A DNA stretch of 64,000 bases from Lewinella sp. 4G2. Lineage in GTDB: Bacteria; Bacteroidota; Bacteroidia; Chitinophagales; Saprospiraceae. The stretch is taken from positions 3,162,001 to 3,226,000 of the forward strand of contig NZ_LVWJ02000014.1 of assembly GCF_001625015.1 (NCBI RefSeq). Reading direction: 5' to 3'. A model generated the notes under the pieces. It was not told the origin of the DNA and did not search any database. It saw only the letters and a program-made list of their open reading frames with translations. Below are positions 8,436 to 16,272 of this stretch, piece after piece. The first letter of the stretch is position 1. Each line of letters begins with the position of its first letter. The translations under genes were made by a program, and so were the position numbers.

Positions 8436-9137
8436 TTATGCTTTTCGCTCGCGCACGGTCCGTTGCTCGATTCGCTTTTCGTAGTCTACCCCCTGGAAGA
8501 TGCGTTGTACAAAAATCCCAGGTAGGTGAATTTGATTGGGGTCCAGCTCTCCTGGTTCAACGAGTTCTTCCACCTCCGCTACCGTAATTTTTCCGGCCAT
8601 GGCCATCATCGGGTTGAAGTTGCGGGCGGTGCCTTTGAAGATGAGGTTACCGTCGCGGTCGCCCTTCCAGGCTTTCACGAGGGCGAAATCGGCCGTCAGG
8701 GCCATCTCCAGGATGTGGGGTTTGCCGTTGAACTCGCGTACCTCTTTCCCTTCCGCTACTTCCGTACCGTACCCGGCCGGTGTGAAGAAGGCGGGAATGC
8801 CCGCACCGCCAGCCCGGCAGCGTTCGGCGAGGGAGCCCTGGGGGATGAGGTCGACCTCCAGCGTGCCGTCCAGCATTTGCCGTTCAAATTCCTTGTTTTC
8901 GCCAACGTAAGAAGAGATCATCTTTTTGACCTGGCGCTTCTGCAGCATCAGGCCAATGCCAAAGTCATCAACCCCGGCGTTGTTGGAAATGCAGGTCAGA
9001 CCAGTCGTTCCGGCCCGGACTAATGCGGCGATACAATTCTCGGGGATGCCACAAAGGCCGAAGCCTCCTAGCATGAGGGTCATGCCATTTTTGAGGCCGG
9101 CGATGGCGGCGTCGGCGTTAGCAACAGTCTTATTCAT
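8436..9137 (-). CDS. scoA: 3-oxoacid CoA-transferase, subunit A
   Basis: 233 aa alpha subunit partnering the product of the next gene. The N-terminal segment MTLMLGGFGLCGIPENCI and the SNNAGVDDFGIGLML segment are characteristic of the CoA-transferase family I A subunit. The C-terminal part (EVEELVEPGELDPNQIHLPG) matches the usual subunit A ending. It is the first gene of the scoA-scoB pair. A DUF547 lipoprotein gene ends 43 bp upstream on the same strand, so read-through is possible. Confidence 0.92.
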   Translation of the reverse strand: MNKTVANADAAIAGLKNGMTLMLGGFGLCGIPENCIAALVRAGTTGLTCISNNAGVDDFGIGLMLQKRQVKKMISSYVGENKEFERQMLDGTLEVDLIPQGSLAERCRAGGAGIPAFFTPAGYGTEVAEGKEVREFNGKPHILEMALTADFALVKAWKGDRDGNLIFKGTARNFNPMMAMAGKITVAEVEELVEPGELDPNQIHLPGIFVQRIFQGVDYEKRIEQRTVRERKA

Positions 9138-9179
9138 GGTGTGGGCTTGATCAACTCTATAATGGTTCGGGCAAGATAG

Positions 9180-10304
9180 CTACTGCTTATTCAACGCCCA
9201 ATCGTAGTCCCGGAAACCAATCTCGACGTCGGCGGGGATCGGGGTCGGTAGGTATTTATTTAAGTAGGTGCGCAGGTCGCCGAAGTCTTCACCGTACCAA
9301 TCAAAGATCTTGGAAACGGCCACTTCATCACCGATGGTATTGTACGCTGGGTTGCGGACGAATGCCCGTGTCCGCTCCGTCAGTAAGGATTCTACATTAG
9401 CCGCCATGAAAGCCTTATTCGGGAGGGGTGGGCAGGATTTAGCGGCACAATTCACGGCGAAATGAATCCGTGCATCTTTAAAGCGCGGGCGAATGATGTC
9501 GTGCTCGATGTTGTTCAGGCTGTACGTTTCACCCTCAATTTCGATCCATTTTACTTTCCACGGGTCGCCTCCGTCGAGATCCGTAATGGACGCTACGGGG
9601 TAGTCCCGCAAAATGCGCTTTATGGTAAAGGCATTGTACGCGTTGATCCAGTAGGCTAGGGAAGCCCTCCGGCCCCACGTGCCCTTTGGCGCCGTCTCTT
9701 GTAGGGTGGCTAAGTAAGCGTCGAGTTCGCTTTCGCTACTTTTAAATCCTGCATAATCGACGTTACCAGCATCGTCAACGTAGCGTTGCAATAGAGTATT
9801 CCAGGGCTGGTGTGAAGGCGAGGCTGGCGGAATTTCCAACGCTTCCTCTACTTCCATTGTAGCTGGCTCATCAGAAGATGCTTCAGCAGAAGCGGGCGCT
9901 GCCGCAGGTGCCGGGGAAGTTGGGGAAGCCGCCACGGGAGCGTTCACGACCGGACTGGAGGTGACGGGCTCCGCTGCAGGACGGACCGGCGTAGAAGGAG
10001 CTGATGCGGTAACCGCTGGCGCAGAGACGGCCGTCGGCTTTACTCTTGGGTTGATCTTCGGTTTTTCAGTATCAATAGAACTTGGGGTGGGTTCCGGCAT
10101 TCTTTCTGGCTCGACGGTACTGGGGTCCACATTACGGGTGAACTCTACCTGATCCTGTTTGACGGGTAGGTCTTTTTGGACGGGTGCCTCCGCCACGGAG
10201 GGCTGACTTTTGGTGCTAGCATCGTCACTCCGAGCCCGCGTTCCACAGGAGATGAGTAGAAGAACGGTGATAAGAAGGCTAAGTGATTGAAGGGTTAATT
10301 TCAT
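9180..10304 (-). CDS. DUF547 domain lipoprotein with Ala/Pro-rich linker
   Basis: 374 aa. The signal peptide ends in a lipobox (LLISCGTR, Cys20), predicting a lipoprotein. Residues about 25-165 are a low-complexity linker rich in Ala, Pro, Ser and Val. The C-terminal 200 residues are a DUF547 domain: WNTLLQRYVDDAGNVDY, then SLAYWINAYNAFTIKRIL, NNIEHDIIRP and HFAVNCAAKSCPPL, all typical of the family. DUF547 proteins are widespread in marine bacteria with no assigned enzyme activity. The linker includes a copy of the dispersed 17-bp element (9895-9911) read as Ala-Pro-Ala-Ala-Ala-Pro. Confidence 0.85.
   Translation of the reverse strand: MKLTLQSLSLLITVLLLISCGTRARSDDASTKSQPSVAEAPVQKDLPVKQDQVEFTRNVDPSTVEPERMPEPTPSSIDTEKPKINPRVKPTAVSAPAVTASAPSTPVRPAAEPVTSSPVVNAPVAASPTSPAPAAAPASAEASSDEPATMEVEEALEIPPASPSHQPWNTLLQRYVDDAGNVDYAGFKSSESELDAYLATLQETAPKGTWGRRASLAYWINAYNAFTIKRILRDYPVASITDLDGGDPWKVKWIEIEGETYSLNNIEHDIIRPRFKDARIHFAVNCAAKSCPPLPNKAFMAANVESLLTERTRAFVRNPAYNTIGDEVAVSKIFDWYGEDFGDLRTYLNKYLPTPIPADVEIGFRDYDWALNKQ
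9895..9911 (-). repeat. Dispersed 17-bp element, copy 2 (inside DUF547 gene)
   Basis: The minus strand reads GCACCTGCGGCAGCGCC exactly. It lies in the Ala/Pro-rich linker of the DUF547 lipoprotein, read in the Ala-Pro-Ala frame. Confidence 0.8.
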
Positions 10305-10427
10305 TATTCGGCTGGGTGGTACGCTGGGGTAACGTTCAATCAGGCCTACGGGGTTTGCCAGTACCGATAAGATTCTACGCAGCGGCGGGTGGAATACTTT
10401 GTGTAAGAACTTTTGCGAGCCAAATTG

Positions 10428-10458
10428 TTGTTCCTTCCCCGGCGGCGATATACCTTTG
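10428..10458 (+). promoter_or_regulatory. Promoter of tRNA-Ser
   Basis: A perfect -7 box TACCTTTG (10451-10458) is preceded, 20 bp upstream, by TTG (10428-10430, within TTGTTG), fitting the Bacteroidota -33/-7 arrangement. Transcription would begin about 15 bp before the mature tRNA at 10482. Confidence 0.7.
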
Positions 10459-10481
10459 CGGCCAGCTAAATCAGCACTACC

Positions 10482-10566
10482 GGAGGAATGGCAGAGCGGT
10501 TTAATGCACCGGTCTTGAAAACCGACGTACCGAGAGGTACCGGGGGTTCGAATCCCTCTTCCTCCG
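10482..10566 (+). tRNA. tRNA-Ser (anticodon UGA)
   Basis: 85 nt class II tRNA. The acceptor stem GGAGGAA pairs with TTCCTCC, followed by discriminator G. The anticodon loop CTTGAAA places TGA at 10516-10518, decoding UCA. A long variable arm (TACC-GAGA-GGTA) is typical of serine tRNAs. The T arm GGGGG-TTCGAAT-CCCTC is intact. The base of the anticodon stem has one apparent C-A mismatch. CCA is not encoded. Confidence 0.95.
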
Positions 10567-10571
10567 CAACG

Positions 10572-10612
10572 AAATGGCCCGACGTTCCCCCCCGAACGCT
10601 CGGGTCATTTTG
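10572..10612 (+). terminator. Intrinsic terminator after tRNA-Ser
   Basis: A long hairpin: AAATGGCCCGA (10572-10582) pairs with TCGGGTCATTT (10600-10610), with one G-U. It continues inward as CGTTC/GAACG around a C6 loop, and T-rich sequence follows. It starts 6 bp after the tRNA. Confidence 0.85.
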
Positions 10613-10707
10613 GTTTTGGGCTGCCTTCAACTACTACTGGACTTCCTTTCCCCGTACGCTCAACCCTGGGGTAGGGGAGGCGTTAGTCGAGTTAACTGCT
10701 TATTACT

Positions 10708-11832
10708 ATGGAAGAATCGAAGATCGTCCGGGCACTGGCCGGCGTACAGGACCCCAACACCGGTACGGATATCATCACCGCCAATATGGTCCTGCACCTC
10801 AAGGTGGATGCCCCGAACGTCAGCTTCACCCTCCAGCTGCCGAAGTTGGATAATGATTATAAGCAGCAACTAAACTTCGCCTGCCAGGAGGCCATCTTAG
10901 GCATTTATCCCGAAGCGAACGTGCACGTCCACATGCAAAACCCATCTTCCGCTGCACCTGCGTCAGCGCCAAATGGAGCACCGGGTGGGCCGCAAAAAGC
11001 GAACCCGCTGCCGCACGTGCGAAACATAATCGCCGTGGCCAGTGGTAAAGGTGGGGTAGGGAAGTCTACCGTGGCCGTCAACCTGGCCCTGGCTTTGCAA
11101 GAGATTGGTGGCGCCGTCGGCCTGCTGGATGCTGACGTTTACGGGCCCTCTGCGCCAACGATGCTGGGCCTGGTAGGGCAGAAACCGAAGGTGGAAAAGG
11201 TATACGGTAAACCGAAGATCAAGCCACTGTTCGCCTACGGAATGCCAGTGATGAGTACCGGATTTGTGGTGGAACCCGAACAAGCCGTCGTCCTCCGGGG
11301 CCCCCGCCTGAGTGGTATCATCAAGCAGTTCCTGGAAGAATGTATCTGGCCGCCACTGGACTACCTCATTATCGACTTACCCCCAGGGACAGGTGACGTG
11401 CAACTCAGTTTGGTACAAACGGTGCCCGTAACTGGTGCCGTTCTGGTTACGACCCCACAGGATGTCGCCCTTGCCGATGCGGTAAAGGCAATGAATATGT
11501 TCTTCCTGCCAGACGTTCAGGTTCCCGTGCTCGGGGTCGTCGAAAATATGTCCTGGTTCACTCCCCGCGAACTGCCGGATAACAAGTATTACCTCTTCGG
11601 GAAGGATGGTGGAAAAACGCTGGCCAAAAAATCCAACAGTATGCTGCTGGGCCAAGTGCCGCTGATCGAAGGCATCCGCGAAGGGGGAGACGACGGCAAG
11701 CCGGCTTTCCTAGACCGTGACGACGAAATGGTCCGTGAGGTCTGGTTGAAGGTAGCCAAGAACGTTGCCCGCCAAACCGCCCTGCGCAACGAAATGATGG
11801 AGCAGACGCCCATTGTTCAGATCAAGTCCTAG
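10708..11832 (+). CDS. Mrp/ApbC family P-loop ATPase (Fe-S cluster carrier type)
   Basis: 374 aa. The N-terminal 95 residues are a MIP18/DUF59 domain. An Ala/Pro/Gly linker (about residues 80-105, PSSAAPASAPNGAPGG) leads into a P-loop ATPase with the deviant Walker A SGKGGVGKS at residues 112-120, and DLPPGTGDVQLS further on. Mrp proteins of this family carry or transfer iron-sulfur clusters. The CxxC that binds the bridging cluster in many members is absent: the equivalent place after VVENMSWF reads TPRELPDNKYY. So cluster carriage in the classical way is uncertain. The linker contains a copy of the dispersed 17-bp element (10954-10970). The stop codon lies 3 bp from the stop of the convergent NlpC-like gene. 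Confidence 0.88.
   Translation: MEESKIVRALAGVQDPNTGTDIITANMVLHLKVDAPNVSFTLQLPKLDNDYKQQLNFACQEAILGIYPEANVHVHMQNPSSAAPASAPNGAPGGPQKANPLPHVRNIIAVASGKGGVGKSTVAVNLALALQEIGGAVGLLDADVYGPSAPTMLGLVGQKPKVEKVYGKPKIKPLFAYGMPVMSTGFVVEPEQAVVLRGPRLSGIIKQFLEECIWPPLDYLIIDLPPGTGDVQLSLVQTVPVTGAVLVTTPQDVALADAVKAMNMFFLPDVQVPVLGVVENMSWFTPRELPDNKYYLFGKDGGKTLAKKSNSMLLGQVPLIEGIREGGDDGKPAFLDRDDEMVREVWLKVAKNVARQTALRNEMMEQTPIVQIKS
10954..10970 (+). repeat. Dispersed 17-bp element, copy 3 (inside mrp)
   Basis: Exact GCACCTGCGTCAGCGCC, encoding Ala-Pro-Ala-Ser-Ala-Pro in the interdomain linker of the Mrp ATPase. Confidence 0.8.
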
Positions 11833-11835
11833 ACC

Positions 11836-12696
11836 TTAAAAGATCGCTAGCTGATTCTCGGCCTGTTCTTCAATTCGCTCCTGCTTGCTGAGGAGGATGC
11901 CCGTGTTGTCGCTATCCGGCAACAGGCGTTTGGCGATGCGCAGCCGGTGGGTATAGCGCCCGAGCTCGTAGTTGTAGATACCGAAGTGATCGACGGCGTC
12001 AATCCGCACCCGGTCCCCCACGTGGAGGATGGTGCTATCCGGCAGCAAAATGCCTACGTGGTTGATTTCCCGCTTCCGGTTATCGAAAAACGCCAGGTCA
12101 CCTACTTGGGCCTGGACCATGAAGTCTACCATCCGCCCACTGCCGGCCATGGCCTCTGCGGTACGTGGCAGCTTAACGTTGATGAGCCGGTACAGTAGTT
12201 GGATGAGCGCAGAAGCATCCACGCCAACTGGCGTCCGACCACCGCGCATGCCGGGAGCATACAGCCATTTGCGGGCGAAACGAATGAGCAGATCAGCATC
12301 CGTTCGTAAATCCTCGGAAAGGGCCGCCTGCCCTGAGTAATTAAAGGTTTTGCCGCCGTGGGTGAGTCGCAAACCATCATATTCCGGTAGTCTGGCCCCG
12401 AAGGTGATGGGGATACCTTCCCGTTCGCCGAGGATGGTAGAGAACAGGTCGAGATTGAACGCAGGGTTATCCCGCTGCAAACGGAAAGTTCGCTCATCCA
12501 CCCCAATCAACTGGTCGGTGCGGACGTAGCCTTCAAACTCATCATCGGAGCAACGGATGTGTGCAAAGTGCTTGCCCGCTTCCAGGATGGTCACGGGTTC
12601 ACCGAAGAGCAGTTGGGAACTGAGCTCCGCGTCCTTTTTGGGGCGGGCCAGGATGGCTGCGGCGGCGAATTTGCCGGTGGCGAACTTTTGCATCAT
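11836..12696 (-). CDS. NlpC/P60-like SH3 protein lacking the catalytic cysteine
   Basis: 286 aa from the ATG at 12696. An upstream TTG/GTG-type extension to 12825 would add a peptide encoded by 15-bp tandem repeats, and a -7 box 4 nt before 12696 argues for the shorter form. The N-terminal half is SH3-like (PVTILEAGKHFAHI ... EGYVRTDQLIG). The C-terminal half aligns with NlpC/P60 (C40) cell-wall peptidases, which cleave peptidoglycan stem peptides. But the motif usually reading DCSG is DASA here: GGRTPVGVDASALIQ, with Ala codon GCT at 12214-12216. The histidines are kept (EINHVGILL and TILHVG). It is therefore predicted to bind rather than cut. Confidence 0.82.
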   Translation of the reverse strand: MMQKFATGKFAAAAILARPKKDAELSSQLLFGEPVTILEAGKHFAHIRCSDDEFEGYVRTDQLIGVDERTFRLQRDNPAFNLDLFSTILGEREGIPITFGARLPEYDGLRLTHGGKTFNYSGQAALSEDLRTDADLLIRFARKWLYAPGMRGGRTPVGVDASALIQLLYRLINVKLPRTAEAMAGSGRMVDFMVQAQVGDLAFFDNRKREINHVGILLPDSTILHVGDRVRIDAVDHFGIYNYELGRYTHRLRIAKRLLPDSDNTGILLSKQERIEEQAENQLAIF

Positions 12697-12700
12697 GGGG

Positions 12701-12708
12701 CGAAGGTA
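12701..12708 (-). promoter_or_regulatory. -7 box just upstream of the NlpC-like gene
   Basis: The minus strand reads TACCTTCG ending 4 nt before the ATG at 12696. This matches TAnnTTTG with one change and implies transcription starting at or near the start codon. No clear -33 box is seen. Confidence 0.45.
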
Positions 12709-12728
12709 AGCACCTTGTTCTTCACGTT

Positions 12729-12792
12729 GGTTGACCTCCGGTTGGTTGACCCCAGGTAGGTTGACCCCAGGTTGGTTGACCTTTAGGTCAAC
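12729..12792. repeat. Four 15-bp tandem repeats ending in a palindrome
   Basis: GGTTGACC recurs at 12729, 12744, 12759 and 12774, exactly 15 bp apart, with the units differing in their last bases. The last unit becomes the palindrome GTTGACC-TTTA-GGTCAAC (12775-12792), the same palindrome as at 7609-7628. If translated with the downstream gene it would encode a VNQPG-like pentapeptide repeat, but the gene probably starts after it. Confidence 0.8.
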
Positions 12793-12933
12793 ACTGATCT
12801 GCCGGTTGCTAATAATTCCAGTCACGTTTAGTCGTATTCAGTATTTAATCTGGTTTAGCACATGTTCGTTACACTTCTTTTGTGACCACCACGAAGTAGC
12901 AGCGCAGCTAAAAGAAGCAAAAGCTTTGTCCTG

Positions 12934-13116
12934 TAACCGTGGCTTAACGCGATTTTCCGGTGGAAAGGCTAAAATCTGCCAACTCGCCAAACGTCCTTTG
13001 CGCTAAGCTTAAATCATTTGATTGCATTATTCTTTTGGCCTTCAATCAATCTTTCGCGTGCTCAAACAGTGCAGATTTCTTAACGCCTTTCCACCGGAAA
13101 ATCACTACCACGGTTA
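12934..13116. repeat. Interrupted inverted repeat, possible miniature element
   Basis: Three matched blocks face each other across about 90 bp. TAACCGTGG (12934-12942) pairs with CCACGGTTA (13108-13116). A perfect 19-bp block at 12951-12969 pairs with 13085-13103. AAATCTGC (12972-12979) pairs with GCAGATTT (13071-13078). CTTAAC occurs in direct orientation in both arms. The rest of the gap from 12793 to 13190 holds no gene I can support: the short open frames across it lack ribosome sites and homology. Confidence 0.7.
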
Positions 13117-13190
13117 AGGGACGGATGCCGTTTAGGGGAATAGGTATCTCGTCTAAATCTAAAATCTAGCTTCTAATATCCCTAGAAATT

Positions 13191-14021
13191 CTAACGTCCT
13201 CGAAGACTTCTCTGCCGCAACGCCAAACTTACCTCTTCCCCCAAATAGTTATTGATCAACCGGTGGGCTAGGTAGATCACTGGGGTGAGGAGGATGGCGG
13301 AGACAAATTTGAAAACGTACTGAACGGTAGCTACGGCGAGGATGCGGGACCAGGGCCAAGGATCGGCAACCCCGTCAAAAAGCTCGGGGCCAAGTTTGAA
13401 GGCGACGTAGAGGACGACAAAACTGTCCACTAACTGGCTGATGACCGTGGAGCCGGTGCTGCGGAGCCAGAGCATTCCTTCCCCAGTGCTGCGTTTGATG
13501 CGCTGAAAGACGAATACATCCGTCAATTGGGCGAGGAGGAAAGCGGCGAGGGAGCCCACGATGATGAATAGCCCTTGACCAAAGGTGACAGCAAAGGCCG
13601 CCTGACTATCCGATACTCCTCTATCCACGGATTGGGTCACCCACCAATCCGCTGGGCTCAGGGATATGGCGGCGAAGATCATGGCGAAGGCGTAAAGGAT
13701 GAGCCCAACCGTTAGGTAGCTCAGCAGTTGAACGCCGTGTTTGCCGTAGTAATCATTGAGTACGTCCGTCATCACGAAGACGATGGGCCACAGCAATACG
13801 CCGGCACTGAACTGAAGGGCGCCTACTTCACCGAAGAGGTTGAAGTTCCAGGGGACCACCCCCAGGGTATCTTCCAACGCAAAGATTTTGACGCCAATTA
13901 ACTCCGCTACCACGGCATTGGCCACGAAGAAGCCGGCCAGGATGATGAACAAGCGGCTGGGTTTGTGGGACGTTACGTCGAGGGCAACTTCTGGGGTACT
14001 GTGCGGAGATACGCTGGGCAT
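13191..14021 (-). CDS. Queuosine precursor transporter, YhhQ/VUT family
   Basis: 276 aa integral membrane protein. It has at least six membrane segments (FIILAGFFVANAVVAELIGV, LLSYLTVGLILYAFAMIFAA and others). The characteristic YhhQ/VUT sequence includes FSAGVLLWPIVFVMTDVLNDYYG, with the conserved TD-LN-YG motif. A later segment reads TGSTVISQLVDSFVVLYVAF. Members import 7-deazaguanine precursors of queuosine for tRNA modification. I found no preQ1 riboswitch in the 254-bp divergent upstream region. No other queuosine gene is present in the window. Confidence 0.88.
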   Translation of the reverse strand: MPSVSPHSTPEVALDVTSHKPSRLFIILAGFFVANAVVAELIGVKIFALEDTLGVVPWNFNLFGEVGALQFSAGVLLWPIVFVMTDVLNDYYGKHGVQLLSYLTVGLILYAFAMIFAAISLSPADWWVTQSVDRGVSDSQAAFAVTFGQGLFIIVGSLAAFLLAQLTDVFVFQRIKRSTGEGMLWLRSTGSTVISQLVDSFVVLYVAFKLGPELFDGVADPWPWSRILAVATVQYVFKFVSAILLTPVIYLAHRLINNYLGEEVSLALRQRSLRGR

Positions 14022-14275
14022 AAACCATGAATTGAGTCAGGGGCGGGAAGGGGCAAGCAGGGAATATCAATCGAATTCCTTTCGGTGCGGATGGGCAAAT
14101 GTATTCAGAAGCAACGTAACCGTCTTCCTGGAATGGCTCGCCGTCGGTGGCCGCTCTCCTTGCATTCACGCTAAGCCTCTCGACGAATCTTGCTACTTTT
14201 AGCGCCAAGCCCCCAACGTTTGCGCTTCGTATGAACGTCTAGCGAATAATTGAACTACTACCGAGATTGCCCCAG

Positions 14276-15175
14276 ATGCGTATTACACTCTTGCTGTTAT
14301 TTTTCCTGTCGGTACATTCGCTTACCGGGCAGAAACTAAGGGGCCGGATTCACCACAGCGTGACAATGTTGGATACTACGGTGACCCATCAGCTGATACT
14401 GCTGGACTACAGTAAGTTGCTCGGGACGGCCGTCCGCTTTACCCCCGATTCCCTGTTCTTTCGGATGCACGCTGCAGCGGAGGTCTCCGCATTCCCGGCG
14501 GAACAGGTACGTTACTTAGGTGTCTATCAGCCCAAGTTCAATCCTGATGACGAGCAATTTGCGTCATCCGCACCCGGCTTTCAGGACCTAACCTACGAGC
14601 GTACCGCGCTACCCTTCCAGGAGAAGGCCAGGTTTAAGATCATCAACCTGCTTTACCTGGGTACGGAATTTGCGCTCAACGACAATTTTGAAGTTGGGGT
14701 AGGCTTAGCTCCGGTAGGATTACTCCTAACCCAACGAGCTCGGGTAAGCATTACGCCAAAAGTGCACGTGGGAGTCAGTAATCAATCGATCTACTTTCCA
14801 TTTTTTGGTAATACCAACCGGGGTGGGACGGGGGTACTGGTTGGTGACGTCACCGCACTACTTACCCTCGGCGACGATCGCGGATTTCTGAACATTGGTA
14901 GCGGGTATTTTTACAATACGGACGTCCGTAATGAAAGAATATTTCTACAACGACTGGCAGCGGGCGGACGTGTCAGCAAGTACTGGCACCTCTACGCAGA
15001 GGCTATGGCATCCTTAAACCGCCGCAATGATGACGCGGAACTCTACCCTAGTTTCACCGCCGCCTACGGGAAGCGGCGCCACCGTTGGCGGTTCGGAGTC
15101 TTTACGGTGTACCAGCAGGAACGTAGAGTGCGGATACCACCTTTACCTTACGTTGGCTACACGCGCTACTGGTGA
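14276..15175 (+). CDS. Exported protein of unknown function, possibly outer-membrane beta-barrel
   Basis: 299 aa, starting at the ATG at 14276 (a TTG lies 9 bp upstream). The signal peptide is MRITLLLLFFLSVHSLTGQ. The first third resembles a short carbohydrate-free exported domain (VTHQLILLDYSKLLGTAVRF). The last two thirds alternate hydrophobic strands and turns (NDNFEVGVGLAPVGLLL, GVLVGDVTALLTLGDD, WRFGVFTVYQQERR) and end in an aromatic residue (YTRYW), consistent with a small outer-membrane barrel. No family name can be given. It is divergent from yhhQ across a 254-bp gap. Confidence 0.65.
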   Translation: MRITLLLLFFLSVHSLTGQKLRGRIHHSVTMLDTTVTHQLILLDYSKLLGTAVRFTPDSLFFRMHAAAEVSAFPAEQVRYLGVYQPKFNPDDEQFASSAPGFQDLTYERTALPFQEKARFKIINLLYLGTEFALNDNFEVGVGLAPVGLLLTQRARVSITPKVHVGVSNQSIYFPFFGNTNRGGTGVLVGDVTALLTLGDDRGFLNIGSGYFYNTDVRNERIFLQRLAAGGRVSKYWHLYAEAMASLNRRNDDAELYPSFTAAYGKRRHRWRFGVFTVYQQERRVRIPPLPYVGYTRYW

Positions 15176-15198
15176 TCAGCTGATTTTCTAGCTCAGCC

Positions 15199-16215
15199 CT
15201 AGAAGTAGTCGTAGCCGACCAGTAAGGGTTGCATGGTATTGGCGTGCAGCAATACCCAATCTTCGCCACCGTTGATGAAAGCACTGTAAGCCGATACGCT
15301 ACCACTATTGATTTGTAATTCCCCTTCCCGGGAATCACCGCTGAGCGGATCGTCCGAATAACGGGGGTAGACGGCCATGGTCTGCGGCTTCTGCCCCTCC
15401 TGAGTGATGGAGATGATGGCAAATGGCACCTGATTGTTGGCCCTTTCAATCACCTTTAGGTCCTTATTCTCAAAACTGGAGATGTAATACTCTTCGTACC
15501 GGGAGAGGACGCCTTCCACACCACCTTTGGGAATCATACGAGTCTGCTGAGGGCCTTCGTACAGTGGGGCTAACTGGAATCGATCCTCCATCTTAGTCAG
15601 TTTGAAGCTTGCGCCCTGTTGTTTGGGGTAATCGATCTTAAACTCCGTGACTTTATCCGGGTCAACGCGCCAGTACACTTTGTCCCGCCATTCATCATCC
15701 CAGTGCATAAAGCGCTGGCGGATGTTGCCGGTGAAGCCGGGAAGGTGAACGACGTAGGGGTCCTCGACGCCTTCTTTGATGGCGTAAGTACCCAGTTCAT
15801 CATTGTTGCTTCCTCCTAGATAGTAGCCCTGGAGTTTCTGGCCGGACTCATCAAACAGTTGTACCAGAATGCCGGAAGTCGCAATATCCTCAATGATGTT
15901 GGGGATGGCTTTGTAGCTGGGGAGCGACTGAATGTCCAGACCCCGAACCACGTGCAGAATACCCTTCACAATGTTGGCGTTGGCTGGCTCACCGTCCGCC
16001 AGCCAGCCGGAGACACCGCCTCGGGTGAGATTGACCTGGTGGCCATTACGATCGGCAATGAAGATGCGGTCGATCGCCTCCACGTTGGCGTAGCTGAATT
16101 GCCGGCTCTCCGCCTTATCGGCAAGGCTAGTCTCGGTGTCGTCACTCCGCAGGGCGAAGTAGGTGATGCCTCCCAATACGAGGACGGCTAGTAGCAACAG
16201 GAAAGTACGGTTCAT
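15199..16215 (-). CDS. DUF4340 domain protein, gliding-gene neighbour
   Basis: 338 aa. An N-terminal membrane anchor (TFLLLLAVLVLGGITYFAL) is followed by a DUF4340-type domain seen in phrases such as YANVEAIDRIFIADRNGHQV and WRDKVYWRVDPDKVTEFKID. DUF4340 genes commonly sit next to gldG-type ABC transporter accessory genes, as here, 57 bp downstream of gldG. A role as an envelope component working with the Gld/ABC system is inferred from that linkage only. No enzymatic residues are apparent. Confidence 0.8.
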   Translation of the reverse strand: MNRTFLLLLAVLVLGGITYFALRSDDTETSLADKAESRQFSYANVEAIDRIFIADRNGHQVNLTRGGVSGWLADGEPANANIVKGILHVVRGLDIQSLPSYKAIPNIIEDIATSGILVQLFDESGQKLQGYYLGGSNNDELGTYAIKEGVEDPYVVHLPGFTGNIRQRFMHWDDEWRDKVYWRVDPDKVTEFKIDYPKQQGASFKLTKMEDRFQLAPLYEGPQQTRMIPKGGVEGVLSRYEEYYISSFENKDLKVIERANNQVPFAIISITQEGQKPQTMAVYPRYSDDPLSGDSREGELQINSGSVSAYSAFINGGEDWVLLHANTMQPLLVGYDYF

Positions 16216-16272
16216 GCTAAGTCAGGTAACGTGGTCAGGGGCACCTCGAAAGGCCAGGAAGTAGGTGAGCGA

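Noticed and set aside
4784-10970. The 17-bp element as a mere result of Ala-Pro codon preference
   Set aside because: Three copies are in non-coding DNA and others are read in different frames, so codon choice cannot explain the identical nucleotides.
12731-13169. Short plus-strand open frames across the inverted repeat
   Set aside because: They have no ribosome-binding sequence or family resemblance, and the inverted repeat explains the conserved sequence.
13950-14275. preQ1 riboswitch upstream of yhhQ
   Set aside because: I could not find the expected pseudoknot sequence with a C-rich loop on the minus strand, so nothing is annotated.
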